Shown: one piece after another, positions 37,020-47,520 of the stretch
How the letters are laid out: each line of letters starts with the position of its first letter
How positions within the stretch are numbered: the stretch's first letter is position 1
Origin: Cynocephalus volans
Taxonomy: Eukaryota; Chordata; Mammalia; Dermoptera; Cynocephalidae
Assembly (NCBI RefSeq): GCF_027409185.1
Contig: NC_084463.1
Coordinates: forward strand, 41,270,407-41,334,406
Reading direction: 5' to 3'
DNA: 64,000 nt
Position numbers and translations under genes: made by a program
The notes under the pieces: model-generated
What the model was told of the DNA's origin: nothing
Databases searched by the model: none
What the model saw: the letters and a program-made list of their open reading frames with translations, nothing else

Positions 37020-37455
37020 GCTGATCAGCCATTGATGGATCCTGATGGAGAGCTATACATGGATGGCAGCAGCTTTACGGGAGATGGTAAACACTGCACA
37101 GGCTATGCTGTTGTCACTGCTAATCAGGTGATAGAAGCCATTCCCCTCCACACTGGGACTTCATCCCCAAAAGCCAAACTGATTGCACTCACCTGGGCTT
37201 TGGAATTATCTCAAGGTCAAAGAGTCAATATTTACTTCAATTCCAGGTATGTCTTTAGGATTTTGTATGCACATGGGGCCATTTGGAAGGAAAGAGGACT
37301 GCTAACTCCTGGAAGTAAAGATGTGAAATACCCTAACAAAATACTAACACTTCTACAGGCAGTGATGTTCCCTGCAGAAGTGGCTGTCATGAACTGTCCT
37401 GGGCATCAAAAGAACAATTCTATGATAAAAAAAGGGAGCTGGGCCACTGACTGAG
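37020..37455 (+). pseudogene. ERV RNase H remnant
   Basis: The open frame 37032-37454 (140 codons) keeps the RNase H layout: LYMDGSSF near 37056, then AKLIALTWALELSQG, then IYFNSRYVFRI. The third acidic position, normally Asp before Ser-Arg-Tyr, reads Asn. The frame then ends in stops. Confidence 0.8.
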
Positions 37456-37599
37456 GAGGTAAAGAGGCAGCTAAACAAGCCCCCTTAGTAGGTGATTTAA
37501 TCCGACACATAGACCTCACCAGATTTACACCTCAATACACCATTGAGGATCAGGAAAAAGCTAAAGAATGGGGTTTCACATGTGAGGATCCTTCCAAGA

Positions 37600-38640
37600 A
37601 ATGGAAAATTAATAAGTCACGCAAGATTTTGCTTCCTAAGGCACCTGTGTATTTAATTATTAAACATTTGCAGAAGGGGATTCATTATGGTCAAGATGCC
37701 CTGAGAGAATGGCTGCAGCCCCAACTTAAGGGACTTCACATGAGGAAAATTATTCAGCAAGAAACCAGAGGATGCCAAATATGTGCCAAAAAAATCCTAA
37801 AACAGAAGTACACCCAATACAACAGGGTGTACAATATAAAGGCATTTGTCCTTTTGAAAACTGGAAAATAGAATTCACTCAGATGCCCAGAGCTGCTGGG
37901 GATTTCAGGTATTTGTTGGTAATGGTAGGCACCTTCTCAGGGTGGGTAGAACGCTTTCCCATCTGATGTGAAAAGGTGTCTGAAGTAATAAAAACACTAT
38001 TAAAGGAAGTAATTCCAATATTTGGGTTGCCCGCCTCAATACAGAGTGATAGTGGACCTGCTTTTGTGGCTGAACTGCTGCAAGCAGTGAGTAAAAATTT
38101 AAAGATCATCTGGAGGCTCCACACCTCCTGGGGGCCGCAATCCACTGGGAAAACTGAAAAGATGAATCAAATCTTGAAAAAGTCTTTACCAAACTCTGCC
38201 AAGAAACCCACCTTACCTGGGATAAGGCATTGCCCCTTGCCGTGCTCCATATTTGAGAAGGATCTAGAAGTGGACTCAAATTGAGTCCTTTTGAAATTGT
38301 ATTTGGGAGACCTTTCCAAGCATGGTTATACTTAAGTAATCCTGAATTAGGAAATGAGATCCAAGTGAAACGGTATGTAAAACAGTTACATGAAACGTTG
38401 CTATTAATTCATCAGTTTGCTCTTTCCAGGTGCACTTATCCCACTGATGATCCTTTGAAACTTTTTTTTTCTTACCAGGAGATAAGGTGTTATTGAAGTC
38501 TTGGAGAGAACAGGGTCCTGAGCAACAGCTAAAAGAAAAGTGGGGAGGGCCCTATGACGTTTTATTAACCACCCATTCTGCCTTAAAGCTTTCAGGTATA
38601 AAGCCCTGGGTTCATCACACATGAGTCATAAGGGCACCTA
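37600..38640 (+). pseudogene. ERV integrase remnant
   Basis: The N-terminal zinc-binding region is visible at 37660-37790 (HLQKGIHYGQDALREWL, then CQICAKK). The catalytic core is at 37870-38160: the first acid position reads Glu (IEFTQMP), the second keeps Asp (QSDSGPAF) and the third keeps Glu (STGKTEKMN). There are stops near 37966 and several frame changes after 38150. Confidence 0.8.
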
Positions 38641-38814
38641 CTGAAGAAAATTCAGGAACAGGAGAGCTCCAAATGTCAGTGGAATTATAATCCAGTGGAA
38701 GACCTAAAATACCTGTTCAGGAAAGTTAAATAAATGGTTTTATGATTATATTTTTATGTAATTAATAGAAGATGCTTTTACATTGTACCTTGTTTCCCAT
38801 GGTCCTTTCTATCT

Positions 38815-40937
38815 GAATGACACCCCCTCCACCACTTTTTAAGCCTGAAGGATATTTCTGGGAAATTGCCAATCTTACAGATCTCCCTGTGGGACAAGCA
38901 TATGTCATATGGCATGATTTTGATAATTATGTAATGAAAGGTACCAGATGAAACAGCTCAATTTTGAATTTATGAAAGAAAATCCTTTCCTGGGATACCT
39001 TTACTTCAAAAGCCATAGAAAATATGACTTGTTACAAGAGCATTTGCCCAACAACGACACTGATAAACTATTAGAGCATTCTGATCAGAAAGAGCATTGT
39101 GTTACTATAGAAACTAATGATCAGAGGCTTAGAACTTTGCTTGGTATAATGGGAAAAGGACAGCAGCTTCATGTGTATTCTGCCACGGTATGATGTGCTC
39201 AAAATCTCCTCAGTCTTGTACTTGTGAATGGATGCCCATGGCCCTGGATAATAAAATTCTTAAAAATAAATTTATGGGAATCACATGGTTGGCAGAGATA
39301 CATGACAGTACAAACTTGACCATTAGATCAGGTCAACTATGGGAAGCTTTATGGAATACCCAGACAAAAGCCAACTTGGGAGTAACATCCACCCACCTAA
39401 CAGTGGTTTGGGACACCCAGAGATTCTGGATCAATTCTATATATCCTAATTCCACTGAGGCTACTAATATAATTTGACAGCAACATTCATGTTGAATACA
39501 CAAGAACTGGCCCCCACAGAGACTGAAAAGAGATCTCATAGGGGGAATAGGAACAGGATTAGGCATTATGAGACAAGCAGAACTTGCAGCCACTGAAGAA
39601 AGGCATTCTCTAGGAAAACCCTCTTTATCCAAGATAGGACATATAGAAGGGATATCATAAAAAGAAGAAGGGAAAGGCTAGAAAGCAGCAAAAAAGGTTA
39701 ATGAGGTCTTTATCAAATGGATAGAAAAAACCAACAAATCATACAATCTTATTCTGAAACTCAGAGATGGAAACATGCATGCACCCGAACCCAATGGGCA
39801 CTAATGACCATACTGATACAAATGGAATCTGAAATAGGTATGAGACAATGGACCACAATACTCAGAGCCGACATCCAATCTCAACCTTTGGGAGGCTTAT
39901 GGCCCCCATGCCTTATAGAAATTCCTGGATGGTAAATGTGAACTTAGGTACTGTGTTCTTAAAGCCCAGGTGCCTAAACTAAATAGAACCCAGAGTTAGT
40001 AATTCAATTAGCAGGCATTGGGATGATTGTCGATCACACCAGAGTCCTTCCTATGGGAAGTCATTGGGCTATTCTAACTGATTCAAACACATGGAATCCT
40101 ATTTCTCTTTCTGACTGTGAAAATAAGAGGGGAAAATGGCTTTGCCTTCAATTTACTTGGAACTCTGATACCTTCCAAGTATGGCCTTTAATATCAACTC
40201 CTATGAACCACAACATCTGGTGTGTGGGAAAGGGTCATTTTTGTTGGGAGGGTCAATACAACACCACAGTGAAGCTGTTTGATTACTCCTGTATAGAATC
40301 TTCCTTCCCCATCTCTAAAACTGGCATCTGGTGTAATACAATGGTCATAGGAAAAATAGGTTTGCCTGCTGTAAATAAATCCTATGATAACTTAGATATT
40401 GAAGACAAATTGTTCCTTCAGACCAATTTCAATCCCTCTCAGGATGTCATATCCATGGAAGCTAAACGGCCACAAGAGGAATTATGACTTTTAGATGCTG
40501 ACTTAGAATGAGTTTTACAAACCTCCAATGAGGTCTACCATAAAGTTCAAATGACAGTAGACAGTGAATGGAAACATATCCTGAACCTAATAAAGGAATA
40601 CAGCAATGCCAGCAGAGGGGTTTGGGGATGGTGAGAATGTTTATTACCCACTGAGTTTCTCTATATATCTCTTGGATGAATCATTCTTACAATAATCATG
40701 TTATTCCTTGTTATTTTGTTCATATACATTTTATACAAATGTTTCAAAGGAAAAAAAAACTATGCAAAAGAAGATCAAACCTCAGAACAGAAAACTACGT
40801 CTTATTACCCCAAAAATGAAGAAGGAATTAAAGAATATTTCTATCGCCGTGTCAAGAAATTCCATTGGAAGATAAATTGTATGATGCCCTCCCTCCGCAG
40901 GAGGTACCTAGACAACATCTATGGCCCATATCCATAG
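38815..40937 (+). pseudogene. ERV env remnant
   Basis: Occupies the env position up to the 3' LTR and is spread over several frames. A basic tetrad RLKR near 39520 is followed by a glycine-rich hydrophobic stretch (LIGGIGTGLGI), resembling a cleavage site and fusion peptide. A later 154-codon frame (40023-40487) is rich in Trp, Cys and N-glycosylation sequons. A hydrophobic anchor at 40698-40740 (MLFLVILFIYILYKC) is followed by a long basic tail. Many stops; not coding. Confidence 0.65.
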
Positions 40938-40967
40938 AAATGGATAGAATGACTGACAGCGGGGCAT

Positions 40968-41713
40968 TGAAAGGGAACTTAGCCAGAAAAGCCGCCATCT
41001 TTGGGGTAACTAAGACCAAGCAGAATGTTTCAGTTGGCCCTTAACTTGGAAACTGATAATTATCAATTCCTTGAAGTTAGCAGAAGAATCAAGAGACAGC
41101 CAGGAGATGAAATCAACAGCTCTTATGTAAATTTGCTTCAGAGGGGTGCACCTACGATTAAGAACTAAAACTAACTTTCTTGTTTTTCTTACCTGTGTAA
41201 TTGGCTGCAAACAAGAGGAGACATAAGAGAGAGGCAAGACAACCTTCCTGGTTGCAAACTCTCCCTCTTACTGAAAGGAAAACTGCATCCACATTAATTC
41301 AAAATCCAAGTCAAGTATTTTTTATGATATTTGACTGAGGTTATTTTCCTTGAGCTCTCCCTAAGAGGTAAGGACACCAACCTCAAGGTAACATCAAGGA
41401 CTTGAAGCTGACCACAGACTCTATGACACTGAAGTTTCTGATCCATTATGGGACCCTGACATTTAACTCAGACCATCTGCTGCTCCCAAACACTCCCCCA
41501 CTTTTTTCTTTAGCACAAAAACTCCTTCTCATCTTCCTGCCTCTTCTCCTTTATAACCCCTAGAATAGGCATCAGAAATTGCAGTGATTTTAGCTGGTAA
41601 TTCCCCAGAAGCTGGTTATCTGAATACGTCTTCTAATCCTTGCACCAACTTCTGGACATTTGAGTCATTTGTTTAATGCAAGAGGGCAAGCTGAGCCTGG
41701 TCTGGCAGTAACA
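40968..41713 (+). repeat. 3' LTR of the class I ERV
   Basis: 746 bp, TGAAAGGG...GTAACA, collinear with the 5' LTR. A TTTATAA box is at about 41549-41556. It is followed by GCATCTC, and the L1 host sequence resumes. Confidence 0.9.
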
Positions 41714-42350
41714 GCATCTCATGTGCAAGGGTTAGAAGACTTACTATTCAGATGTCAGTACTATCACAAAGGATGTGCAAATTTGATGCAATTCATATCA
41801 GAAGCCCCATGACATATTTCAAAGAGAAATAGAAAGCAACATCCTAAAATTAACAGAATCTCATGGAATGCCAAATAGCCAAAATAAAAGAAAAAGAACA
41901 ACAAAGTTGGAAGTGTCACCCTTCTTGATTTCAAAACTTACTCAAAAGTACAGTAATCAAAACATTGAGGTACTGGCATAAAGACAGACATGTGCATCAA
42001 TGGAAAAGATAGGGAGCCCAGAAAGATACCCTCATATATAAATAAAATAATTTTCAACAGCCAAGATCATTCTGTGGGAAAGGAAGTCCATGGAAAAAAC
42101 GGAGCTGGTAAAACTGAATATTCACATGCAGAAGTATAAAGCTGGCTCCTTGAGTCAAAGACCTAAAGAAAGAGCTAAAACTAAACAATTCTTAGAAGTA
42201 ATATAGGACAAAACTTTCACCACATTGGACGTGGTAATTATTTCTTGGATATGACACCACAAACTCTGTCATCAACAACAAAAAATAGAAATTTGATTTC
42301 ATCTCAATTAAAAACATTTGTCCCTCAGCGGACACTATCAACAGAGTGAA
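41714..42350 (+). mobile_element. L1 ORF2 remnant, right of the ERV insertion
   Basis: Continues the L1 ORF2 interrupted at 31993: CCTAAAATTAACAGAATCTCATGG-type block, AGTAATCAAAACATTGAGGTACTGGCATAAAGACAGACATG-type block at 41955, GGAGCCCAGAAAGATACCC at 42016. It fades near 42350. Confidence 0.8.
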
Positions 42351-42414
42351 AAGGTAACACGTAGAATGGTAGAAAATTTTTCAAATCCTATATTTGCCAA
42401 GGTGTTAATATCTA

Positions 42415-42607
42415 GAATGGATAAAGAAAAAAGCATTTGACAAAGTTCAGCATACCTTCGCAATGAAAACAATAAACTAGAAACAGAAGGGAAATTACTC
42501 AAGATATTATATGACATCTATGAAAACCCCCACAACCCACATCATACTTGATGCTGAGAGACTGAATGCTGTCTCCCTAATATCAGAAACAAGACAACAA
42601 TGTCTGC
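42415..42607 (+). mobile_element. L1 fragment broken by a solo LTR
   Basis: AAAGCATTTGACAAAGTTCAGCA at 42431 and AGACTGAATGCTGTCTCCCTAA near 42559 are L1 ORF2 blocks. The segment stops at 42607 where an LTR begins; after the LTR, TGCTCTCCCCACTTCTATTTA at 43315 is the expected L1 continuation. Confidence 0.7.
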
Positions 42608-43314
42608 TGTTGTAGAGCATTAAAAATCTTGATTCTCATTTGATTTTAGAATAGGATTTTTAGGTAAATGCATGTATGGTTGAAAAGCCCTTCGGTAGGA
42701 GGCCACAGTTTACAGATAGAGGGCAAAAGCCCATCTAATCAACTCTTAGGTATGGGATTGTATACTTTAATGGTTTTAGAGTCAACAAGTGGTTGTCATA
42801 CCGATCGTATTCAGAAATTTTAAGAATTGCTGAAGGGAAAGATGTGAAAAAAAATGTTTGCTAGGGGCAAGATGTCTGTTAGGGGAAATTTCAGAAATAA
42901 TTATACTTAGATTTTATCATAAGAATGTAACTCTCGCTTAAGGAGAGGTTATACTTTAGATAATGAGCCAGTTTGACAAACTTAGCTTTTCAGTAATTGT
43001 ACTTTGGAATGTCACATAATTTTACTTATGCTACTAATTTCCATTGTTTAAATATACTTAGTCGTAGATAACTTTTGTAATGTTGCCCATGTCCTTGTGT
43101 CCCTTTGTAATGATCAAATCAACTGAATTTTCTCGTGAAATTTCTTTGGCTTTACAATATAAAAGAAAAGCTAACTTTGAATAAGGGCTGTGCACACAGT
43201 TTTCTCCTTCTAACAAAGGAGGTACTGGGGCGCAGACCTATGGGCTTCTCATCGCATTCATGGTGTTTTGAGTAATCCTTTTTTTTGTCTCCGTTACACA
43301 GTGGCAAGTGTAAC
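42608..43314 (+). repeat. Solo LTR inserted in L1
   Basis: About 707 bp, starting TGTTGTAGAGC and ending AAGTGTAACA, so the ends have the inverted TGTT/AACA form. A TATAAAAG TATA box is at about 43159-43166. L1 sequence runs up to both sides, which fixes the boundaries well. I could not confirm a target duplication longer than TGC. Family not assigned. Confidence 0.7.
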
Positions 43315-43339
43315 ATGCTCTCCCCACTTCTATTTATCA

Positions 43340-43905
43340 TGGAAACAAAGATGCTACCAGGGAAAATAGGCACAAAGGAAGTAATCCAGATTTTAAAGAG
43401 CACACACTCACAGTGCCCCCCTAAAATACATACAAAACCACATAGACTGTGTCACCACACACACAGGTGGGTGCACCCACACAGACACAAAACTCACTAA
43501 CCATTAGAGATAACAGACAAAGGATGCCAAGAAATGCTCAGAGACACACACACAGCCCAGGCCTCTGCACTATTCACCACCTTTCTCTCCCTCTTCAGCA
43601 ATAACCACCATCTGACACATTGTGTATTTTACTTCCACCCCTCATCTCTTGTTTCCTACAATGCCAGCTTCAACTGAACAGGGATATTTGTTCAGTTTTA
43701 TTCACAGCAGCACCTACTGGAAAGGCTGTTACACAGAAGAGCAGCACTTGATAAATCACTGGGCTCCAACTCACACACAGGTTTTACACAAACCTCACCA
43801 TAGACCCATATCCACTCAATTTGCACAGAGTGAACTGTTCTCATTCCAATCCCACGGGGCAGAGAGGTATGTCTTGGGCCCCAAACCAATTCCCAAGGGT
43901 GGGTT
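43340..43905. other. No gene recognised; short CA-rich patches
   Basis: CA-rich patches at 43405-43500 and 43540-43560. No coding or named repeat seen. Confidence 0.3.
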
Positions 43906-43909
43906 TGCC

Positions 43910-44500
43910 TAAATGAGTTGAAAATGTAGATCCACACAAAACCATGCACAGGGATGTTGACAGCAACATTGTTCATAATTTTCATAACTTGGAAGCAACC
44001 AACATGAAGATGTGTTCACCAAAGTTGGAGATACAAAATTAACACACAAAAACAACTGTACTTCTATGCACTTCCAGTACAATATCTGAAAATACAATTA
44101 AGAAAATAAATCTATTTACAACAGCACCCAAAGAATAAATACATAGGAAGGAATTTTTTTAAGTACAAAATTTATACTCTGAAAACTACAAACCTGTTGG
44201 AAAAAGCTAAAGATCTAAATAAATGGACAACCATTCCATGTTCATGGATCAGTAGGCTTAATATTAAGATGGCAATACTCCCCCAGACAATGTACGATTC
44301 AATGCAATCTTTATCAGAATGACAGTGACTACAGAAACTAAAAGCTGATGCTGAAATCTATATGAAATCATGAGGGACTCAGAATACAACGTGAAAAAGG
44401 GCAAATTAGGAGGACTCACACTTCAGAATTTTAAAACCAGCTACAAAGCAATGGTAATCAAGATACTGTAGTAATGACACAGGAAAAGTCATTTAGATAA
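43910..44500 (+). mobile_element. L1 remnants
   Basis: L1 3' end block at 43930-44030 (CAACATTGTTCATAATTTTC), then ORF2 blocks from 44030 (AAAATTAACACACAAAAACAAC; TTTATACTCTGAAAACTACAAA; AATATTAAGATGGCAATACTCC at 44262). Decayed, + strand. Confidence 0.75.
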
Positions 44501-44619
44501 AAGAACACAACAGAGAGTTCAGGAATAGAGATGTCAGCAGAATGACAAAGTTAGCTGCCCAAACACCTGTTCCTGGACAGAAATACGGAAAAACAAAAAC
44601 TATCAGAAACAAACTTTTC

Positions 44620-44787
44620 TTTTCTTTTCTTTTTTTTTGACTGGTAAGGGAATAGCAACCCCTGGGCACAGTGTCGTCTGCACCATGCTCAGCCAGTGAG
44701 CACACCGGCCATCCCCATATACGATCCGAACCCATGGCCTTGGCACTACCAGCGCCACACTCTCCCAAGTGAGCCACGGGGCCGGCC
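44620..44787 (-). mobile_element. tRNA-Ile-like dimeric SINE (CYN-type), minus strand
   Basis: On the minus strand it starts GGGCCGGCCCCGTGGCTCAC and has two tRNA-like halves, each with a B-box-like element (ATGGGTTCGGATC in the first). It ends in an A-rich tail (T-rich on +). A 16-bp target duplication, CAGAAACAAACTTTTC, flanks it exactly at 44604-44619 and 44788-44803, which proves L1-type retroposition. Confidence 0.92.
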
Positions 44788-44803
44788 CAGAAACAAACTT
44801 TTC

Positions 44804-45165
44804 AAAACTCTTAAAAACCATCAAAGATTTACAGCAACCATGTGGATGGAAAAAAGAGAGAGAAATGGTGAGAGAGCTTTGTGGAGTTTTCACTTGTCCT
44901 TGGCCCAATCTCTCCCTGATTTGGTGCCAGTCCTTAAGACAACAGCCCTAGCTCCTACTGTGGAGCCCTTGTCACTGGTTCCAGATACAGCAGAGCAGAT
45001 CTTACTTGCAAATTATTGTGTTTGTATGTTATAATCTGTCTGGGGGTAACAAAGGATCTGAAACAAGGTTTGATTTTCTGTTTTGACAAAGTTAGAAGCC
45101 AATCAGTGTGGAAAACTGGGAGATCTAGACAATCTTCGTCATCTTCTTCTCCTTCCCTTTTTCTT
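44804..45165. other. No gene recognised
   Basis: Short open frames only (112 codons at 44696-45034 runs into the SINE and is not credible). Confidence 0.35.
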
Positions 45166-45242
45166 TCATTTCCTTTTTTCCTTTTCTTTCTTTCTTTCTT
45201 TTTCTTTATTTTTCTTTCACCCTTTCATTCTTTCTCTTATTT
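45140..45242. repeat. CTTT/TCTTT pyrimidine microsatellite
   Basis: A C/T-rich run of TTCC, CTTT and TTTCTTT units between about 45140 and 45240. Confidence 0.85.
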
Positions 45243-45945
45243 AGCACCTGACATTCAAGAAAATCTCGGTGAAAACATTGGCTGCACACACCTAAAAAAA
45301 TCAAAGACTTACAGTGACTACACACAACATGTAATACAGTCTCTACAGAAATACTTTTGAAAAGTCACTAAACAAATGGACAACTACAGCTTTCAATAAA
45401 CAACAGTAGCAAACACAAGAGTCAAGTAAGGCCATCCTATCACTTGGGACATCCTCTCACCCCCATCTGGCTCACTGAAACAGTCAATGACCACCCTCCA
45501 TGGAGACCCTGCACTCTGCCCCCACCCCCACCTTGTGTCCAAAGTGAACTTTGCTTTGCAGGATTTTGCACCATCTTACTGGTGTGGGTTTTCCTTGTTT
45601 TTTGGGATAGCTTTTCTTTCTTCACAAATCTGAGAGACTCCAGAAGGCAGAAATAATTTCTGTCATTTCCTCTCAATACCAGCATCTGATTGGCTGACCA
45701 CTAATTTGTCTATAAGGAATAAAACTGGGGTTAGCGAAAGAAAGGGTTCATGTCCAAGAGGTTATGTTTTTAGGTGAAGGGCAGGCCAGGAGATTCCCAC
45801 CAGTGCCAGGACAACCAGTTGCTCCCCTTAGAAGCTCCGTCCACAGCCACACTTCAGGCTGTCCTCTGAGAGGAGATGACCCAGGGGCTGATGTCCACTA
45901 GACCGTCCAAGAGATATGGCTGCTGTGGGCACCTTGTGTCAGCCC
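45243..45945. other. No gene recognised
   Basis: Mixed-composition sequence leading to the hairpin at 45946. No domain or named repeat seen. Confidence 0.3.
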
Positions 45946-46038
45946 CAGACAGCTTCGATACCCAAGACAGGAGGATAGGAGGGTGGCTGAGGACACACCA
46001 TCCTCCTATCTTCCTGCCCTGGGTATCGAAGCTGTCTG
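45946..46038. other. 93-nt near-perfect hairpin
   Basis: Two 41-base arms (45946-45986 and 45998-46038) pair around an 11-base loop. The outer 18 pairs are perfect (arm start CAGACAGCTTCGATACCC). Read inward there are then two A-C mismatches, and the rest pairs continuously apart from two G-U wobbles. The size and shape resemble a microRNA precursor, but the pairing is tighter than usual. It could also be a recent inverted duplication. No miRNA name is recognised. Confidence 0.85.
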
Positions 46039-46079
46039 TGAAGTTTCCAAAGAGGAATCTCTATAAAAAAGATATTCTT

Positions 46080-46186
46080 GGACTGGCCAGTTAGCTCAGA
46101 GGGTAAGAGCACAGCCTTGTAGCACAAAGGTCATGGGTTCAGATCCCCATACCAGCCAGCCGCTTCAAAAGAGAAGAGAAAAATTT
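46080..46186 (+). mobile_element. tRNA-Ile-like SINE monomer
   Basis: GACTGGCCAGTTAGCTCAGA is the A-box end of tRNA-Ile, GGTCATGGGTTCAGATCCCC is the B-box region, and CCAGCCAGCCGC follows. An A-rich tail is near 46165-46187. Only one tRNA half is present. It is not a functional tRNA: it lacks the paired acceptor end and has an altered anticodon arm. Confidence 0.8.
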
Positions 46187-46189
46187 TTT

Positions 46190-46586
46190 TGATAAGGTGT
46201 CTCTGCCTAGGGACGATAATAGGAGGTGAGGCACAAAGATTTTTTATAGCAGAGTGGGAGGTAATTGTTCTCTGCTTATCTGTCATATGAAATGTTCAAA
46301 AACAAAAAAAGAAATACTTTTAAAAGACCCATCAATTGCTCTGTGAAAGTATGATGAACAATTAAAATACTGTTTCTGTTTGCAATGTACAATAATAAAC
46401 AAATAGTCGACAACATTGTGAATTGGAGACAAGAAGTTGGCTTTGGGAATGTGGAGAAGGAACTGGAAATTTAGGGTTTTACTGCAAGCCCTAGAAGATG
46501 GCAGGCTGAGGGGACAGGGGACTGGATTTGAGACTCTGCTTTCCATACAATTTAAAAAGGCAGGGGGAGGCCAGCCCTCTTTGGAG
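46190..46586. other. No gene recognised
   Basis: AT-rich sequence; the 87-codon minus frame at 46283-46546 has no supporting context. Confidence 0.3.
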
Positions 46587-46967
46587 TGTTAATTAAAACT
46601 AGGCAATAAGAGTGAAGGGGCTGTAGGCCCCTAAGGAAACTGAAATCTAACTCACACGCCTTTCTTGTAAATTACTAACTTAGAGAAAAACAAAATTTAG
46701 GCTTAAGCAACCAGGAACCACAAATGAACCTCTAATTACACAATCAGGAAATTTCCACCCAAATGGTGCAAATAAGGAGACTACACCACTGCAGCCAATC
46801 AATTATCTGCTGTTTTTCTTCCACCCACACCTTACAAACGTTTTTCCTTAAGACCCTCCCATGGACCCCAAGCCACATACCAGGACTGGAGCTTCCCAGT
46901 CATAAATCACTGTTTGCTTAAATAAACTCTCCAACATTTTGACGAAGTCTCAGTTTAATTTTTAACA
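46587..46967 (+). repeat. Short LTR, about 381 bp
   Basis: Bounded by TGTTAATTAAAACT and TTTTTAACA, inverted ends TGTTAA/TTAACA. A polyadenylation signal AATAAA is at 46921 and a CCAAT-like CCAATCA at about 46796. The 5-bp flanks do not match, so either end may be off slightly. Family not assigned. It ends about 280 bp from the zinc-finger first-exon relic. Confidence 0.65.
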
Positions 46968-47029
46968 GTAGAAAGGAGGGACTGGAGACCCCAGGGACTG
47001 CATCTCCTTCTCTCCTGGACCATACACCG

Positions 47030-47520
47030 CGTGGGGATTTTCCCCATGACCCTCCCGCTGTCACCGCAATCTGAGGAGATGCACGGAGCTGCCCACAGAG
47101 GGCTCCGGACTCCTGAAGTCACAATGAAGGGATGAGACAGAACACCCAGGGGATCTCGGCTGCCACCCAGTGCACACACCGTGGCCATAGAGGACCAGTT
47201 CCGACCAGCCCCCTTCCGTGACGGAGGACCCTCCCCATACACCCATCATTTCCCAGCATCCAGACTGTCCTTGCTTCCTTCCCGAGGATCTCCCAGTCCC
47301 TGCAGGTCACAGGGCGACAGAGGCCATGGGTAGTCACCTGGGCCTCCCGGACAGGGAGCTGTGGAGACCCGCGGAGCTCCGCCAGCGCCAGAGACAGAAA
47401 TCCCACCAGACTGTGGAAGGCCGCCCCCTCCTCCCTGGCTGTTCCCTGATTGGACAAAGCTTCAGGCCCCGCCCCTCTCAGGCCCTGAGTGGCAGGAGGT
47501 AAGCGCAGACACGTTGCTGA
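47030..47520 (-). promoter_or_regulatory. CpG-rich promoter of KRAB-zinc-finger type
   Basis: Roughly 20 CpG sites in 490 bases, far above the surroundings. Read on the minus strand, a GC box (GGGGCGGGG, 47467-47475) is followed about 20 bases on by CCAAT (about 47448-47452) and then by first-exon-like sequence. That order points transcription leftward. Confidence 0.6.
47244..47425 (-). pseudogene. First-exon relic of a KRAB zinc-finger gene
   Basis: On the minus strand CTGTGACCTGCAG (47300-47312) followed by ACTGGGAGATCC and, further on, GGGAAATG (ATG at 47247-47249) matches the conserved first exon of many mammalian KRAB zinc-finger genes as I remember it, where the exon ends at that ATG plus a GT donor. 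Here the ATG is followed by ATGGGTGT, so the usual donor is changed. No KRAB box or finger array lies to the left on the minus strand within this window. The zinc-finger exon at 61107 cannot be its body because it lies on the wrong side. Confidence 0.6.

Larger units (their letters stand above)
31994..41713 (+). mobile_element. Class I endogenous retrovirus, full-length but dead
   Basis: A 9.7-kb provirus with LTRs at 31994-32738 and 40968-41713 and gag-pro-pol-env relics in the standard order. GCAT flanks it on both sides (31990-31993 and 41714-41717), a 4-bp target duplication as expected for gammaretrovirus-like integration. It splits an L1 ORF2 whose two halves continue on either side. 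By eye the LTRs differ at roughly one base in ten over their first 300 bases, with some differences in clusters, so the insertion is old. No gene is intact: every region has stops and frame changes. Confidence 0.9.

Noticed and set aside
40023..40487. 154-codon env frame as a captured functional envelope gene
   Set aside because: It lacks a signal peptide and anchor in the same frame, and is surrounded by stops in both directions.
46080..46186. Functional tRNA-Ile gene
   Set aside because: It has degenerate arms, an A-rich tail and sister SINE copies with target duplications; it is a SINE.
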